From: Aegilops tauschii subsp. strangulata
Lineage: Eukaryota; Streptophyta; Magnoliopsida; Poales; Poaceae
Assembly: GCF_002575655.3 (NCBI RefSeq)
Contig: NC_053035.3
Span: forward strand, 372,411,792-372,475,791
Reading direction: 5' to 3'
DNA length: 64,000 nucleotides
The stretch's first letter is position 1, and every line of letters starts with the position of its first letter. This document shows positions 34,507 through 44,974 of the stretch, one piece after another. The position numbers were made by a program, and so were the translations under genes. Under the pieces are notes generated by a model. The model ran no database searches, was not told where the DNA came from, and was given only the letters and a program-made list of their open reading frames with translations.

Positions 34507-35223
34507 GCCGGCTGGCACTCCGAACACGCACTTCTCGGGATTGAGCTTGATTTGGAATCGGCGCAAGTTGGCAAATGTTTCTTTCAGGTCTTCCAGCAAG
34601 GTACCGCGCTTCTCTGTCTTCACCACAATGTCATCTACGTAGACGTGGGCATTTCTGCCGAGTTGTTTCAAGAGACATTTCTGCATGCAACGCTGAAAAG
34701 TGGCACCGGCATTTCTCAGGCCGAATGTCATTGTCAGGTAGCAGAAAGCTCCAAAGGGTGTGATGAAGGCAGTCTTCAGGCGGTCAGCCGGGTCCAACTT
34801 GATCTGATGATACCCTGAGTATGCATCCAAAAAACTTAACAGCTCGCATCCAGTTGTGGAGTCTATCACTTGGTCAATCCGTGGCAGAGCAAACGGATCC
34901 TTTGGGCAGGCCTTGTTCAAACTCGTGTAGTCTATACACATACGCCACTTGTTATTCTTCTTCAGAACCAGAACTGGGTTGGCAAGCCACTCTGGAAAGA
35001 ACACTTCCATGATAAAGCCGGCGGCAAGGAGCCGGGCTATCTCTTCTCCCACGATTCTTCGCTTCTCTTCTGACAGTCGGCGGAGGGGCTGCTTGACCGG
35101 CTTCGCATCATCTCGGACATGTAATTTGTGCTCGGCGAAATCCTTCGGGACACCCGGCATGTCCTTTGGGGACCATGCAAAGATGTCTCGATTCTCATGG
35201 AGGAAGTCGACGAGCTCGCCTTC
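34507..35223 (-). pseudogene. Reverse transcriptase of gypsy C
   Basis: Between TAG 35226-35224 and TAG 34506-34504. Motifs run in order: KPVKQPLRRLSEEKRR, WRMCIDYTSLNKACPKDPF, FLDAYSGYHQIKL (first catalytic Asp), FGLRNAGATFQR and the YVDD box (HVYVDDIVVKT). The fingers and palm are complete and free of frameshifts. The flanking stops would leave it untranslated unless read through. Confidence 0.87.
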
Positions 35224-35226
35224 CTA

Positions 35227-37941
35227 TTTACTGTCCAAGTTCGCCCCAATGACAGCGAACCTCTCCGGGTTCTCCGGGTCCAGAGGTATCTTATTCGTCT
35301 CTTTGGCAGGCTGGAAGGAGCCCTGCGCATCACAATCCTTGGGGTTGGGGGACAAGGCCGGCTGCTTGTCGGCCATGGCCACAACCCGTTCCAACATCTT
35401 CTTCTCTTCTGCCACCACGAGGGACTCGGCCAGCCGGCTACTGGCCATGGCACACTCGATGGACTTCTTGTAGTCGCCGGCTACCGTGATGATCCCCTTC
35501 GAGCTCGGCATCTTCATCTTCAGGTAGGCGTAGTGGGGCACAGCCATGAACTTGGCCAAAGCAGGTCGGCCAAGCAATGCATGATAGGGGCTCTCCAAAT
35601 CCACTACTTTGAACCATATTGCTTCCCGGCGAAAATGATCTTTGTCTCCGAAGAGAACATCCATTTTGATCTTGCCGATTGGAGAGCAAGACAGGCCGGG
35701 TACGATACCATGGAAGATGGTGCGGCTCGGCATGAGCTGCTTCGCTTTGATGTTCAGCTTCTCCATGGTATCGCGGTACAGTATGTTGATACTGCTTCCG
35801 CCGTCTATCAAGACGCGGGAAAATCTGGCAGCTCGCCTCTCCGTCGCGAGGGTGACGTCCAAGACCATTGCATAGGAGCCAGGCGAAGGCATCACCTCTG
35901 GGTGGTCGGCCTGGCTCCTGCTGATTGGCTTTTCTGACCAGCGCATGAACTCGGCGGTGCTAGAGGCGACTGCATTCACTTCTTGGTGCTGTCGGCGTCG
36001 GCTGCGCTTGTCGTCGGCTTGACTAGTGAAGACGACGTAGGCGGCGTGCTCTTCGGGGAATTCGTCTTGGATGGCGCCGACTGCCGGCCGAGCCGCCGGC
36101 TGCTGGGGAGCTGGAGGCGGCTGGCCGGGAGGCGGAGGCGGCAACATTCCCTTACCCTTGGTGATGCGGGTGAGCCAGTGGCATTTCCGGGTTGTGTGGT
36201 TGGACGGCTTCGCGCCGCTATGGAACTTGCAAGGGGCGTCTAGAGCTTGCTCGTAGGAGAAAGACGGCTGCCAAGGCGGGCGGCCACCCTTCTTCTTGGG
36301 AGCGGGCCGATCTTCGGGCTGCTCGTCTTCAACTGTGGCCACCTGCCGACTGGAGGTAGCCGGCATGGGGCCCTTGCGCTTGTGGTCGTTCTGGTAGGGG
36401 CGCCGATTAGGGTCGCCAGCCGGCGTTTTGGGAGCCGGAGCAAGTACTTTCCCCGAGGCGTCCACTCGCAGCTCGGTCTTCATTGAGGAGTCGGCGGTGG
36501 CGTATTTGTCGGCGATGACCAGCAATTCATCGAGGGTAGCCGGTTCGTCGCAGAGGAGTCGGTGCTTGAGGAGGGTGCCCTCTCGGCACCCGGTGGTGAA
36601 GTACTCGATGGCTTGGACCTCGTGCACTCCCTCGCAGGAGTTGCGGAGCTCGGCCCATCGCGTGAGGTAGTCGCGGGTCGACTCGTTGGGCCCCTGGACG
36701 CAGAGGGAGAGCTGGCGAGGCTTGGGAGGCCGCTTGTAGGTGCTGGTGAAGTTGCGGACGAAGACTTCGGTGAAGTCCAGCCAACTGTTGATGCTGTAGG
36801 GCTTGAGGCTGTTGAGCCATGTGCGCGCCGTGCCTTGCAGCATCAGGGGGACGTACTTCACGGCGACGCGCCGATTGCCGTTGGCTATGCTGACGGCCGT
36901 GGAGTAGTCGATGAGCCAATCTTCCGGCTTCACCGAGCCGTTGTACTTGGGTGTGTCTCTGGGGAGCGAGAACCCTTTGGGGAAGGGCTCGTCGCGGATG
37001 CGGGGGCCAAAGCATGGCGGGCCGACATCGGCTTCTTCTTCTAACGCCAAGGATCGAGCAAGGCGGTCGATCCTATGGCGGGCGTCGTTCTCGCCGACTC
37101 CTTCTCGGCGGCCGAGTCGGTCGCCAAGAGTCGGGTGTGTGATAGGCGGCGGAGTGAGGCGTCTTTCTCTTCGAGGCAGGGGAGGAGGCAGATTTCCTTG
37201 GCGCTCTACAGCTCGAGGGCAGCCATCCGCATCGCGCTCGATGGTGATGCGAGTCCGGCTGCGGCTGGCAGCCGGCTCCTTGTCTTTCTTCTGGAGCGCG
37301 CCGCTTGCAGTCGGCGAGCGGGACGTCGCGGCGTGCTCCCGGCGCGGGGGATGACTATCAGCACGGGCGCCGGCTTCGTGCCGTTCTGCAGCCGCGTCGA
37401 GCAGCTGTTGGATCCGTCTCGTCATGTAGGGGAGCTCATCGGCTCCCTGCCCATTGAGCTCTTCTGTAGCCGCCTGAGCGGCTCGCAGATTCTCGAGCGG
37501 GGTGGCGTAGACGGGGCGATCCGCGCCCAGCATGCTGGCGACGGCTGCGCCGCGCTTCTGGACGAAGCCGGCTCGGCTCGGGCCGCTAGGCGGCGGCGTG
37601 CCGAAGGCGGCGTGGTCAACTTCGCGCTGGTGGGCCTCGGTGAGGCGTCTCATCGAGGCTATCTTCTGGCCCTCCGCGATGAGGGCAAGGCGGCGTGCCT
37701 CCAGGGTCTCGGCATCGGCGTCGGCCGGGATGGGGATGGAGAGATCGTGCATCGCCGCTTGCTGAGCGTCGCGGGCATTCTCGCCCGAGTTGGAGACGTG
37801 GCTGATGACCAGCACTTCGGTGACAGCGCTGCTGCCACTGTCAGCTCGAGGGAGAGGGTCGTCGAAGACCACCACGTCGGAGGGGTAGGCGTCAAGCGAC
37901 GCGGTGTCGGAGTCGATGAGCATCGGGTCGGTGGAGCCGAC
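35227..37941 (-). pseudogene. Gag-protease of gypsy C
   Basis: About 900 codons open from ATG 37923 to the TAG at 35226-35224. Gag shows PEDWLIDYSTAVSIANGN and GTARTWLNSLKPYSINSWLD, typical of retrotransposon gag. A CX2C-type zinc knuckle is not obvious. The protease has VLIDGGSSINILY (D-G-G-S) and YHALLGRPALAKFMAVPHY. This is the longest undamaged stretch of the element and would still give a gag-protease product if initiated at 37923. A further in-frame TAG (37944-37942) lies just upstream, after ATG GAG. Confidence 0.85.
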
Positions 37942-38216
37942 CTACTCCATGTCCGCAGCAGGCTCGCTGGAGACGTGAAGTTGGTCGAGGAGGCTGACGA
38001 GGCGGCTCTCGGGGCAGTCGGTGCCTGCGTCGGACACAGGCTCGTCGGAGATGCGAGTCTCGCCGAGCAGATCGGCGAGGCGGCTCGCTGCGCAGGCGTC
38101 GTCGACGCCTTGCAGAGCGTCGAGGCAAACGCCATCGGGCACAGCAGGCTGCCTGCGCTCGCGGGGGAGGAAGAGGGTTCCCGTCCAGAACAGGTCTCCG
38201 GACGACGGTGCACCTG
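37942..38216 (-). other. 5' leader and possible gag N-terminus of gypsy C
   Basis: The gag frame stays open upstream of TAG 37944-37942 back through the primer-binding site, but the only ATG in it is at 37950-37948, two codons before that TAG. The stretch may be an acidic gag extension (SDEPVSDAGTDCPESRL) or simply leader. Confidence 0.5.
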
Positions 38217-38235
38217 GCCCCACAGTGGGCGCCAA
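38217..38235 (-). other. Primer-binding site of gypsy C
   Basis: Minus strand tggcgcccactgtggggcc, one to two bases inside the 5' LTR (after CCGACATT). The priming tRNA is not identified. Confidence 0.7.
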
Positions 38236-38236
38236 A

Positions 38237-39431
38237 TGTCGGGTGGTTGGTGCGACATATGCCAAGGGATGGCTTATCATTGTGGGAGCCAATAAAACGT
38301 CGCCGGTGCCTGGAAAAGGGATGAGGCGAAGACATGCACGCCGGCGGATCTTACCCAGGTTCGGGGCTCTCCGAGGAGATAACACCCCTAGTCCTGCTCT
38401 GCGGGGTCTCCGCATGATCACTAGATCGATGAAAGGTAGCTACAATCGCTCCTAGAGCTGTTGAGATCAAGAGAGAAGAAGAACAAGGCTAGCACTTGCT
38501 TCTCTCTATCTATAGTGTGTGTGTGTGTGCTATGCTTAGAAGCGGACTATGCTCAGAGGCCAACCCTTTGCATGGGTGCTCCGGGGGGTTTATATAGGCC
38601 TACCCCCCGGGGGTACAATGGTAATCCGGCTGGGCTCTGGTCCCAGCCGTCAGTGTCTACGCTCGCCGGCTTCTCCGCCGGCTGGTGGGTCCCGCCGGCT
38701 GGTGGGTCCCGCCGGCTGCCGGCTACTTGGTCGACAGGCCGGCCCCACCGCCTAGGGTCTTGTCGGCGGCTGCTTACTGTAGCCGCGCCTCTGATGACGA
38801 GGGCTTTGTCGAGGTAAGCGTGGCTACAGTGCACCGCCTCGGGGGCTCTTACTATAGCCTTACCTCGTCTTGTCTCCTTAATGGGGCTCCTGCTTCGAGG
38901 AAGGGAGTAGCCGGCTTCTGGAGGCCGGCTACGCTCTTGGCCGACTGGGAAAGGCCGGGCCGCCTTCACGCCTCTCTCTGGCCGAAGGGGCCCGCCGCCC
39001 GCGGGCCGTACGGGAGTCGGTCGTGGGTGACGTCGAGGCCAGCATGGCTACAGTGCCGAGCCGCACGGGAGACGGCCGTCCCGTACGGCCTCCTATAGCC
39101 ATGCCCGCCTCGGGCTTTGGGGGTAGTGGGCCGCACTGTGGCCACACCCCGTCGTGTCGCCGTTATGTGGGAACAGCTTTGGTGGTTATGGTCTCGGCCG
39201 GCTCCTAGGAGTCGGCGTTCTTCTTGGCCGGCTTCTTGGAGTCGGCCACCCCGTAGTCGTCCTGGGGAGGAGTTGGTGAGGCTGGGTCGCCTTCCGGGAG
39301 TTGGCTTCAGAGGTAGCCGGCCAGGGAAGGCGGCCCAATGCTCGGAGTGCTTGGAGGCCCGAAGGCCTGATAATTTTTTCAGAAGAACCAGGGGCAGTCG
39401 GTTAGGCTACCCGTGGCCATTTACTCCGACA
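38237..39431 (-). repeat. 5' LTR of gypsy C
   Basis: 1,195 bp, starting TGTCGGGTGG and ending TTACTCCGACA. A minus-strand TATA box (cctatataaacc) lies at 38589-38597. It carries a block at about 38659-38727, with two 17-bp units ccgccggctggtgggtc, that the 3' LTR lacks. Confidence 0.93.
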
Positions 39432-39436
39432 TCCAC
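39432..39436. repeat. Target-site duplication of gypsy C, right (TCCAC)
   Basis: Exact match to 25535-25539. Confidence 0.93.
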
Positions 39437-40401
39437 TCCCTGGTCCTTCTGCTCCTGCTGCTGTCTTGGAGTGCGCCCTTTCGGAGATGACCCAGCTGCA
39501 GGTGGATCTCCTGAGCGCGGACCCGTGCCTGGTGGCCGGGCGTCTGGAGTTGGCCTCTGGCTGGCTTCACTCCGACCTGGCGGTTCGCGCGGCGCTGGGC
39601 CAGGCTGCTGCGGCTTCCGAGAAGGAGAAGCAAGGAGCCGCCAGCGCTGCAGCCGATCGTGAGGCGGCGCTGAAAGACGCCAAGGCCACCCGTGACCGCT
39701 GCCAAGAGCTGGAGGGCGAGTTGCAGAGCCTACGCGACAAGCACGCCGAAGAGGTACGATGCCGCCAAGCGAAGGAGGTGGAGATGAAGGCCCGGGAGGA
39801 AGCCGTCAAGAATCGTGATGCCGAGCTGGCGGAGCTGGGGAAGAAGCAGGCCGCCGAGCGCAACCAGTTGGAAGAGTTGGAGCAGAAGATGGGGACGAGG
39901 GAGGCCGATCTTGATGCCAAGGCGCGAGTCCTGGCCGAAGACCGCGTGGCTTTCGCCGATCTCGAGAAGAGATCTCGCAAGGCGCTGAAGACGCTCTACG
40001 AGCACGGCCTGAAGAAGCCTCTGGACTCCGACAAGGACGGCCCCGCCCAGCTGCTTCCTCTCGTGGTGAAGGCGCTTGAGGAGGTCATTGACAGTCTTGG
40101 TACCATTGCGGAGGCAGAAGCTCGCGCCTTGTCTTCAGCCGCGCTGACTCGCGTCTTTAGCCACCTGCACCTTCGCGACCCCAACGGTTGCCTTGACGAG
40201 CTGCTGGAGCTTGTAGCTGAAGATCGATACGAGGCGGCTGCCGCGGCCGTGCGAGATCAGGTGGGGGCCCTGCTGAGGAAGTTCCGCGGCTTCGTCTCCG
40301 CTCCCCTGTCCGGCGATGTCATCGACCTTGCAGCTGGTGGTGAAGGTGAAGATAAGATTGCTCACGAGGGAGCACCTTCCGCGGGCGACGGCGACATCTA
40401 G

Positions 40402-41900
40402 AGGTGACACGCGCCCATTCTTCTCGTTCCGTTCCTGCGACATGTATCAGGCCTGGTGGAGGCGTTTAGACTTTTCATTTGGTATTGTGAGGACAATATG
40501 CTTGTAATATTTGCTTCGAGATTTTGCGATCTCCTTCCTATTTGCTTTGCGTTCTGCGTCGGCAGAGCCCGGCCCCGCACATACCTCAACCGCCATTGGG
40601 CCGACCGGAGACCAGGACGGACCAAGGAGTGAGGGGCTACGTGACCAGTTAGGCTCCTGAGTCGCGATGCTCAGGAGTCCCCCTTGACGCGCAAACAACA
40701 TATAGGGAGAGTTCACGGGGATAGGTTAATGTTCTACGTCGGCAGAGCCCGGCCCCGCGCATACCTCAACCGCCATTGGGCCGACCAGAGACCAGGACGG
40801 ACCAAGGAGTGAGGGGCTACGTGACCAGTTAGGCTCCTGAGTCGCGATGCTCAGGAGTCCCCCTTGATGTGCAAACAATTTCCATACCTACCCTCGCCGA
40901 GGCCTCGGGAGGGGCGCGCGACGCCCAGGTCCGGGGACCTGGTTGGGTGACGTGCGCTTGGGTGTGACCCGAGCGCAGCCCCCGTGCCCAGCCCCCTCGC
41001 GCGGCTCTCCCGAGGGAGGCATTGCGGTGAGGCTGGACGCTGAGCTCTGGGCTCCCTGAGGTTGGTACGACCGTGGGGACGCCCTCAGTTGCTTATCACC
41101 AGCGCGGAGCATAGTGCTTCCGCTTGTGCACGGGCATAGCCGCTCCTCGGCAGTGTCGACAGCCAGCGTGGAGCATGGTGCTTCCACTTGGGCGTGGGAT
41201 GGGGGCCCCCCTCCGGGAGGAGCCCCCGGGGCGTGTACAGCCCCGCCCTGACACGTGGCTTGCACGGCAGGGCTGCGAGGTGTATCTGGGCACTCGTGAG
41301 CCTGCGCGGGACTCACGAGGCCCTACCTCAAGGCGGGTTGCGCCCAGTCTTGAGTCTTGATGACTGTATGTTCCTGCAAGGCGGTTAGATGCAAGTACTC
41401 CACGTCCTCAGTTCCCGACCCTCGAGCGAGCTCAGCCGCCACTGGTATATGCCAGGTCGCGATGCCGTGGTCAAGGCCAGGGGGTGAGGGCTGGAGAGCC
41501 AATAAGAGCTCCTGAGTCGCGATGCTCAGGAGCCCCCCTTTTAATGCGCAAGCAGATTGCATAGGATGAACAGGCCCGCGGCGGGCGACAATCGAGCGGA
41601 CAATAGCCGTTGGCAGGTTAAGCATGGAGAGCAGATCAACTTGGATAAATGCAGGAAGGTACATGCCACTGGGTCCGGCCCGAGCGGCTTGGGGATGATG
41701 CAGCCCGAGGGGCGCCCCCAGCAAGGTAAGCTAAAGACATAAGCAAAAGGGATACATGCCACAGGGACGGGCCCATGTGGCCTAGGAATAATGCAGCCCA
41801 AGGGGCGCTCCCAGCTTAAACGAACTTGGAAGATGTCACCTGGCTCTGTAGACGAAGTAGAGTTGGTGCAGCTGAAGGCGTGCGCTGAAGAAAGGACCCC
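40402..41900. repeat. Repeat-rich spacer of gypsy B
   Basis: No gene. A 180-bp unit is repeated at about 40551-40730 and 40731-40880 (cggcagagcccggccccgc ... ctcaggagtccccctt), with a diverged third copy at about 41397-41550. Each copy contains the hairpin ctcctgag-tcgcgatg-ctcaggag. Other tandem modules are at about 41100-41190 (gcggagcatagtgcttccgc) and about 41660-41820 (tacatgccac..ggg ... gatgcagccc.aggggcgc). This occupies the place where RNase H and integrase would lie. Confidence 0.7.
40654..40677. repeat. Perfect 8-bp stem-loop, copy 1 of 3
   Basis: ctcctgag tcgcgatg ctcaggag. Identical copies lie at 40834-40857 and 41509-41532, loop included. Confidence 0.8.
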
Positions 41901-42446
41901 TCATGAGCCACCAGAACCCCGGGCCTTGGGAGCCTCTGGGGGCTCGGGAGGTTCCCTGAAGACCGTCTCCATCTCCTCCAGGACGGCGTGGTACCTGGCC
42001 TCCTGAACCGCCAGGACTCGCCGCATGTTTCGCTGATAGGCCGACGCCACGCTCGGCAAGCCGAAGGGCATGTGAACGTAGCTGTGTGGTGGACATTCGC
42101 AGCGGCCCACACACAATGGCCAGAAGCGCTCCTGAGATGCGGCCCTGTTGAGCCCGGGGACGTCGATGCAGACACGCAGCCCAGCATCCTCGCCAGGATG
42201 CGGAGCTGCGCCTCGTGAGCGGCAGTCGCCGCGCATGGCCCTTGCATCTTGCAGTTCCTGAGTGGTCTTGGTGATGAACTCCTGGGTGGTGGGCACTCCT
42301 TGCCCTGTGCTCTCCTGAGGGACACGTGCCATGAAGCACGCCTCCATGTGGTTCCCAAGCACCTCCCTCGTGAGGTTGGAAAGGTCTGAGGCCCTCCAGA
42401 ACAGAGCCCCTAAGCCTTGCCTGAGGAGGGCGCCGGGCGCGCCTTC
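41901..42446 (-). pseudogene. Shortened reverse transcriptase remnant of gypsy B
   Basis: In the same frame as gag-protease. LRVCIDVPGLNRAASQERFW corresponds to the RT motif RMCIDYTSLNKACPKDPF. It runs almost directly into YVHMPFGLPSVASAYQRNM, the later FGLRNAGATFQR motif. The segment with the first catalytic Asp is missing and no YVDD follows before TGA 41903-41901. The in-frame deletion makes this a dead RT whose frame was nevertheless kept. Confidence 0.72.
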
Positions 42447-44909
42447 CTATGCGATGGAGGGAGGCGCCCCTGAAGCGGGCGCTGATCCTGACATGGCTCC
42501 TGCCGCGGTGCCATCCTCCTGAGGTCCTGCGCGGCGCGGCTTCTTCTTCTTGGGGATGGCCTTCGTAGGGCCTTCACTTCTGCTGTCGGGGTCGTCGATT
42601 GCTGCAGCTTGAAAGGCGCGCTCGAGGGAGCACACCGCATCCCTCTCTTCACACGGGACCGTGATGATTCCTCCACTTCCGGGCATCTTGAGAACGTTGT
42701 AGCCGTGATGAGTGACTGCCATGAACTTGGCCAGGGCTGGATACCCGAGGATGGCATTGTACGGCAGGCAGATGTGCACGACGTCGAAGTCGATGAGCTC
42801 GGTGCGGTAGTTCTTGCGGTCCCCGAAGGTGACAGGCAGGCGGACTTGCCCTATCGGTGTGGTGGAACCGTCGGTCACTCCTGAGAAAGGCTCGGTGGGC
42901 TCGAGCTGTTCATATGGCACTTGGAGGTTGTCGAATGTGTCGACGGACAGGACGTTGAGACTTGCGCCGCCGTCGATGAGGGTCTTGGTGACCTACACAT
43001 TGCTGATGACTGGGGAGCACAGCATAGGGAGGGCGCCAGCGGTGGCCGCGCACTTGAGCTGATCCGCCGAGTTGAAAATGATGGCGCATTGGGACCACCT
43101 GAGCAGGTGTGTGGCTTCGAGCTTGGGGAGCACCGCGTTCACCTCGCGAGCGAACTGTTTGAAGATGCGCTGAGAGGCCGGGGCCTAGGCACCGCCCAAG
43201 ATGCAGGCGATCGCACGCGGCTCCTGGAAGCCCCCAGCCCCCTCTTCCTGGTGGTGGTCGTCGTTCCACCTTGGTGGCGGCAGCGGGGGAAGACCGGTGT
43301 TGCCTTGGGGGTGATCCTCACGAGGCGGGTTCCTCGAGGCGCCCTCGCGAGGTTGGTCCTGCCAGCGGTCCTCGCGAGGCCGGTCGCGCCACTCCTGGCG
43401 CGGGCCACGGTCATCCCAGCGTCCGCCTCCACGTCCTCCTCCGTGGTCGTAGCCTCGGTCGTTGCGCTCGGGGCGTCAACCGTAGCGTCCTTCCCGTATG
43501 GCTCTAAGCTCTTGACAGTCGCTGGTGTTGTGGGTGTTCAGGTTGTGGAAGACGCAGAACAGTTGGCCGTTCTTGGATGACTCGGGCTGATCTCTGCCCC
43601 GCTTGGTGTCGGGCTCCGCTGCGAGCACGACCGCCTCCTTGTGCTTCACGTCCTTGGCCTTGGCCTTCTTCTCCTCCGCTCCTGCGGCTGGCAGCTCGAG
43701 GAGAGAAAGGCGCCCCTCCTCAGCTCTTGCGCACTTGGTCGCCAGCTTGAACAGCTCCTGAGAGGTGCAGAGCTCCTCGTGGATGGTGAGCCCTTCCTTC
43801 ATCTTGACGTCACGAACGCCGTCGGAAAACGCGGAGATGATGGCCTCGTCCGTGACCTTGGGGATCTTGAGGCGGGTGTTGTTGAAGCGCTGGATGTACT
43901 TCTGGAGGGTCTCTCCTGGTTGTTGCTTGATGCGGCATAGATCACCCGCGGCCGGCTGGCGGTCGCGAGTGCCCTGGAAGTTGGCGACGAAGCGGTCGCA
44001 CATCTCATCCCAGGAAGAGATCGAGCCGTGCTGCAGGTTCAGGAGTCAGGAGCGGGCTCCATCCTTGAGAGCCATGGGAAACCAGTTCGCCATGACTTTT
44101 TCGTCGCCATTGGCCGCTTCGATGCTCAACTCATAGAGCTGCAGGAACTCCACGGGGTCGGCGGTGCCGTCGTAGCGAGGAGGCAGATCCGGCTTGAACT
44201 TGCCCGGCTAGGCGACGCTGCGCAGCTCAGGGGTGAAGGCGCGGCAGCCAGCCATGGTTGTCGGGGCCCGCTTCGGAGGTGGAGCTTGGTCTTGGCGGGG
44301 TTCGCGCTGCGCCACTGCGGGCGGTGCACGGTCTTGACGAGGTGGCGCGGGGAGCGCAGGTGCAGCTTCTAGTGGCCGGGGAATTTCTTGGCAGCTTCTC
44401 TCTTCGCGCGCGGGCGTCGGGTGTGGTGGGTCACGCCGCGGAACCGCGCGCCTTGGTGCCAAGGCTCCATCTTGGGGCTGAGGTGGTGGAGGCATGCCAT
44501 GAGCCCCGTCGCCCGCGGCTGGTTGAGGGGGAGGCAGAGAGTGGGACGGCGCCGGAGAGCCCCCTGCAGCGCGGACGAGCTCGGCGACGCGGTCGAGCCA
44601 CTCCTCGTAGAGGTCATCGACGGGGCGGTAACGCAGGAGCTCGTTCGCCGCGAGGAGCGCGGCCCGTTCCTCCATGGGAGCGCGGTGTGCGTGGGATGAA
44701 GAACTGGCTGGGGTCAGTGATGGAGTAGCGGTGCGGCCGTCCTGCCGCACCGGAGGATGCAGCGAGGACGCCTGCTGCTCGTTCCCCGCCGGGCCGTTGG
44801 CGGCGGGAGACGGAGAACGACGAGGTGGCCCGCCGACGGGAGCCGTCTGAGCGGCGCGGGCGGTGAGGGCAGCCCGACGCTCAGCTCGAGCACGGCGAGC
44901 GTCCGCCAT
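42447..44909 (-). pseudogene. Gag-protease of gypsy B
   Basis: A single frame of about 820 codons from ATG 44909 (MADARRARAERR), with no frameshift but five internal stops: TAG 44210, TGA 44048, TGA 43478, TAG 43187, TAG 42995. It ends at TAG 42449-42447. Motifs in order: Pro-rich N-terminus, gag core (MCDRFVANFQGTRDRQ, QKYIQRFNNTRLKIPKV), a Cys/His stretch (FCVFHNLNTHNTSDCQEL), an Arg/Gly-rich region, then protease (TLIDGGASLNVLS, YNAILGYPALAKFMAVTHH). Each stop is one C-to-T or G-to-A change away from a plausible Gln, Trp or Arg codon. Confidence 0.82.
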
Positions 44910-44955
44910 GGAGACGATGGAGCGAGGAACTGATGGAAGGGAAGTTAGGGCGCAC

Positions 44956-44972
44956 CCCTACCTGGCGCGCCA
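44956..44972 (-). other. Primer-binding site of gypsy B
   Basis: Minus strand tggcgcgccaggtaggg, two bases after the 5' LTR end (CCGACA). The tRNA is not identified. Confidence 0.72.
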
Positions 44973-44974
44973 AA

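Larger units (their letters stand above)
25540..39431 (-). mobile_element. Full-length Ty3-gypsy element C (Tat-type, dual RNase H, minus strand)
   Basis: A 13,892-bp element with perfect TSDs. On its own strand it runs: 5' LTR 39431-38237, primer-binding site, gag-protease, RT, RNase H, archaeal-type second RNase H, integrase (to 31804), a spacer, an antisense gene on the plus strand (27242-30928), polypurine tract and 3' LTR 26664-25540. RNase H duplication and an antisense gene before the 3' LTR are marks of the Tat group. The two LTRs differ at roughly 16-20 substitutions by eye plus one 70-bp indel, so the insertion is young. All gag-pol domains are in one frame, with four TAG stops. Confidence 0.92.
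23866..40401 (+). pseudogene. Antisense gene of gypsy B (Transposase_28-like), split by gypsy C
   Basis: Exon 1 is 23866-25201, starting MAPRKVKTSSALSW. The conserved domain includes LVPPFSDFFYEVLDHYGLQA and YYCEAYLGVMPSMALLRHFF. Two frameshifts sit in homopolymers: C7 at 24593-24599 and G6 at 24871-24876. An intron (25202-25273, GT-AG) keeps frame into exon 2, which has a basic cluster (SSAKKRKED). Exon 2 is broken at 25539 by element C and resumes at 39437. Removing C and one TSD copy leaves the codon intact, and the frame runs to TAG 40399-40401. The C-terminal 310 codons are a long coiled coil (for example ELEGELQSLRDKHAEEVRCR) followed by an acidic end. Function unknown; it is antisense to gag-pol. 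Confidence 0.78.

Noticed and set aside
37075..38295. 406-codon plus-strand open frame over the gag start and LTR of C
   Set aside because: It lies opposite the gag frame, has no recognisable domain and runs into the LTR. Composition-driven shadow.
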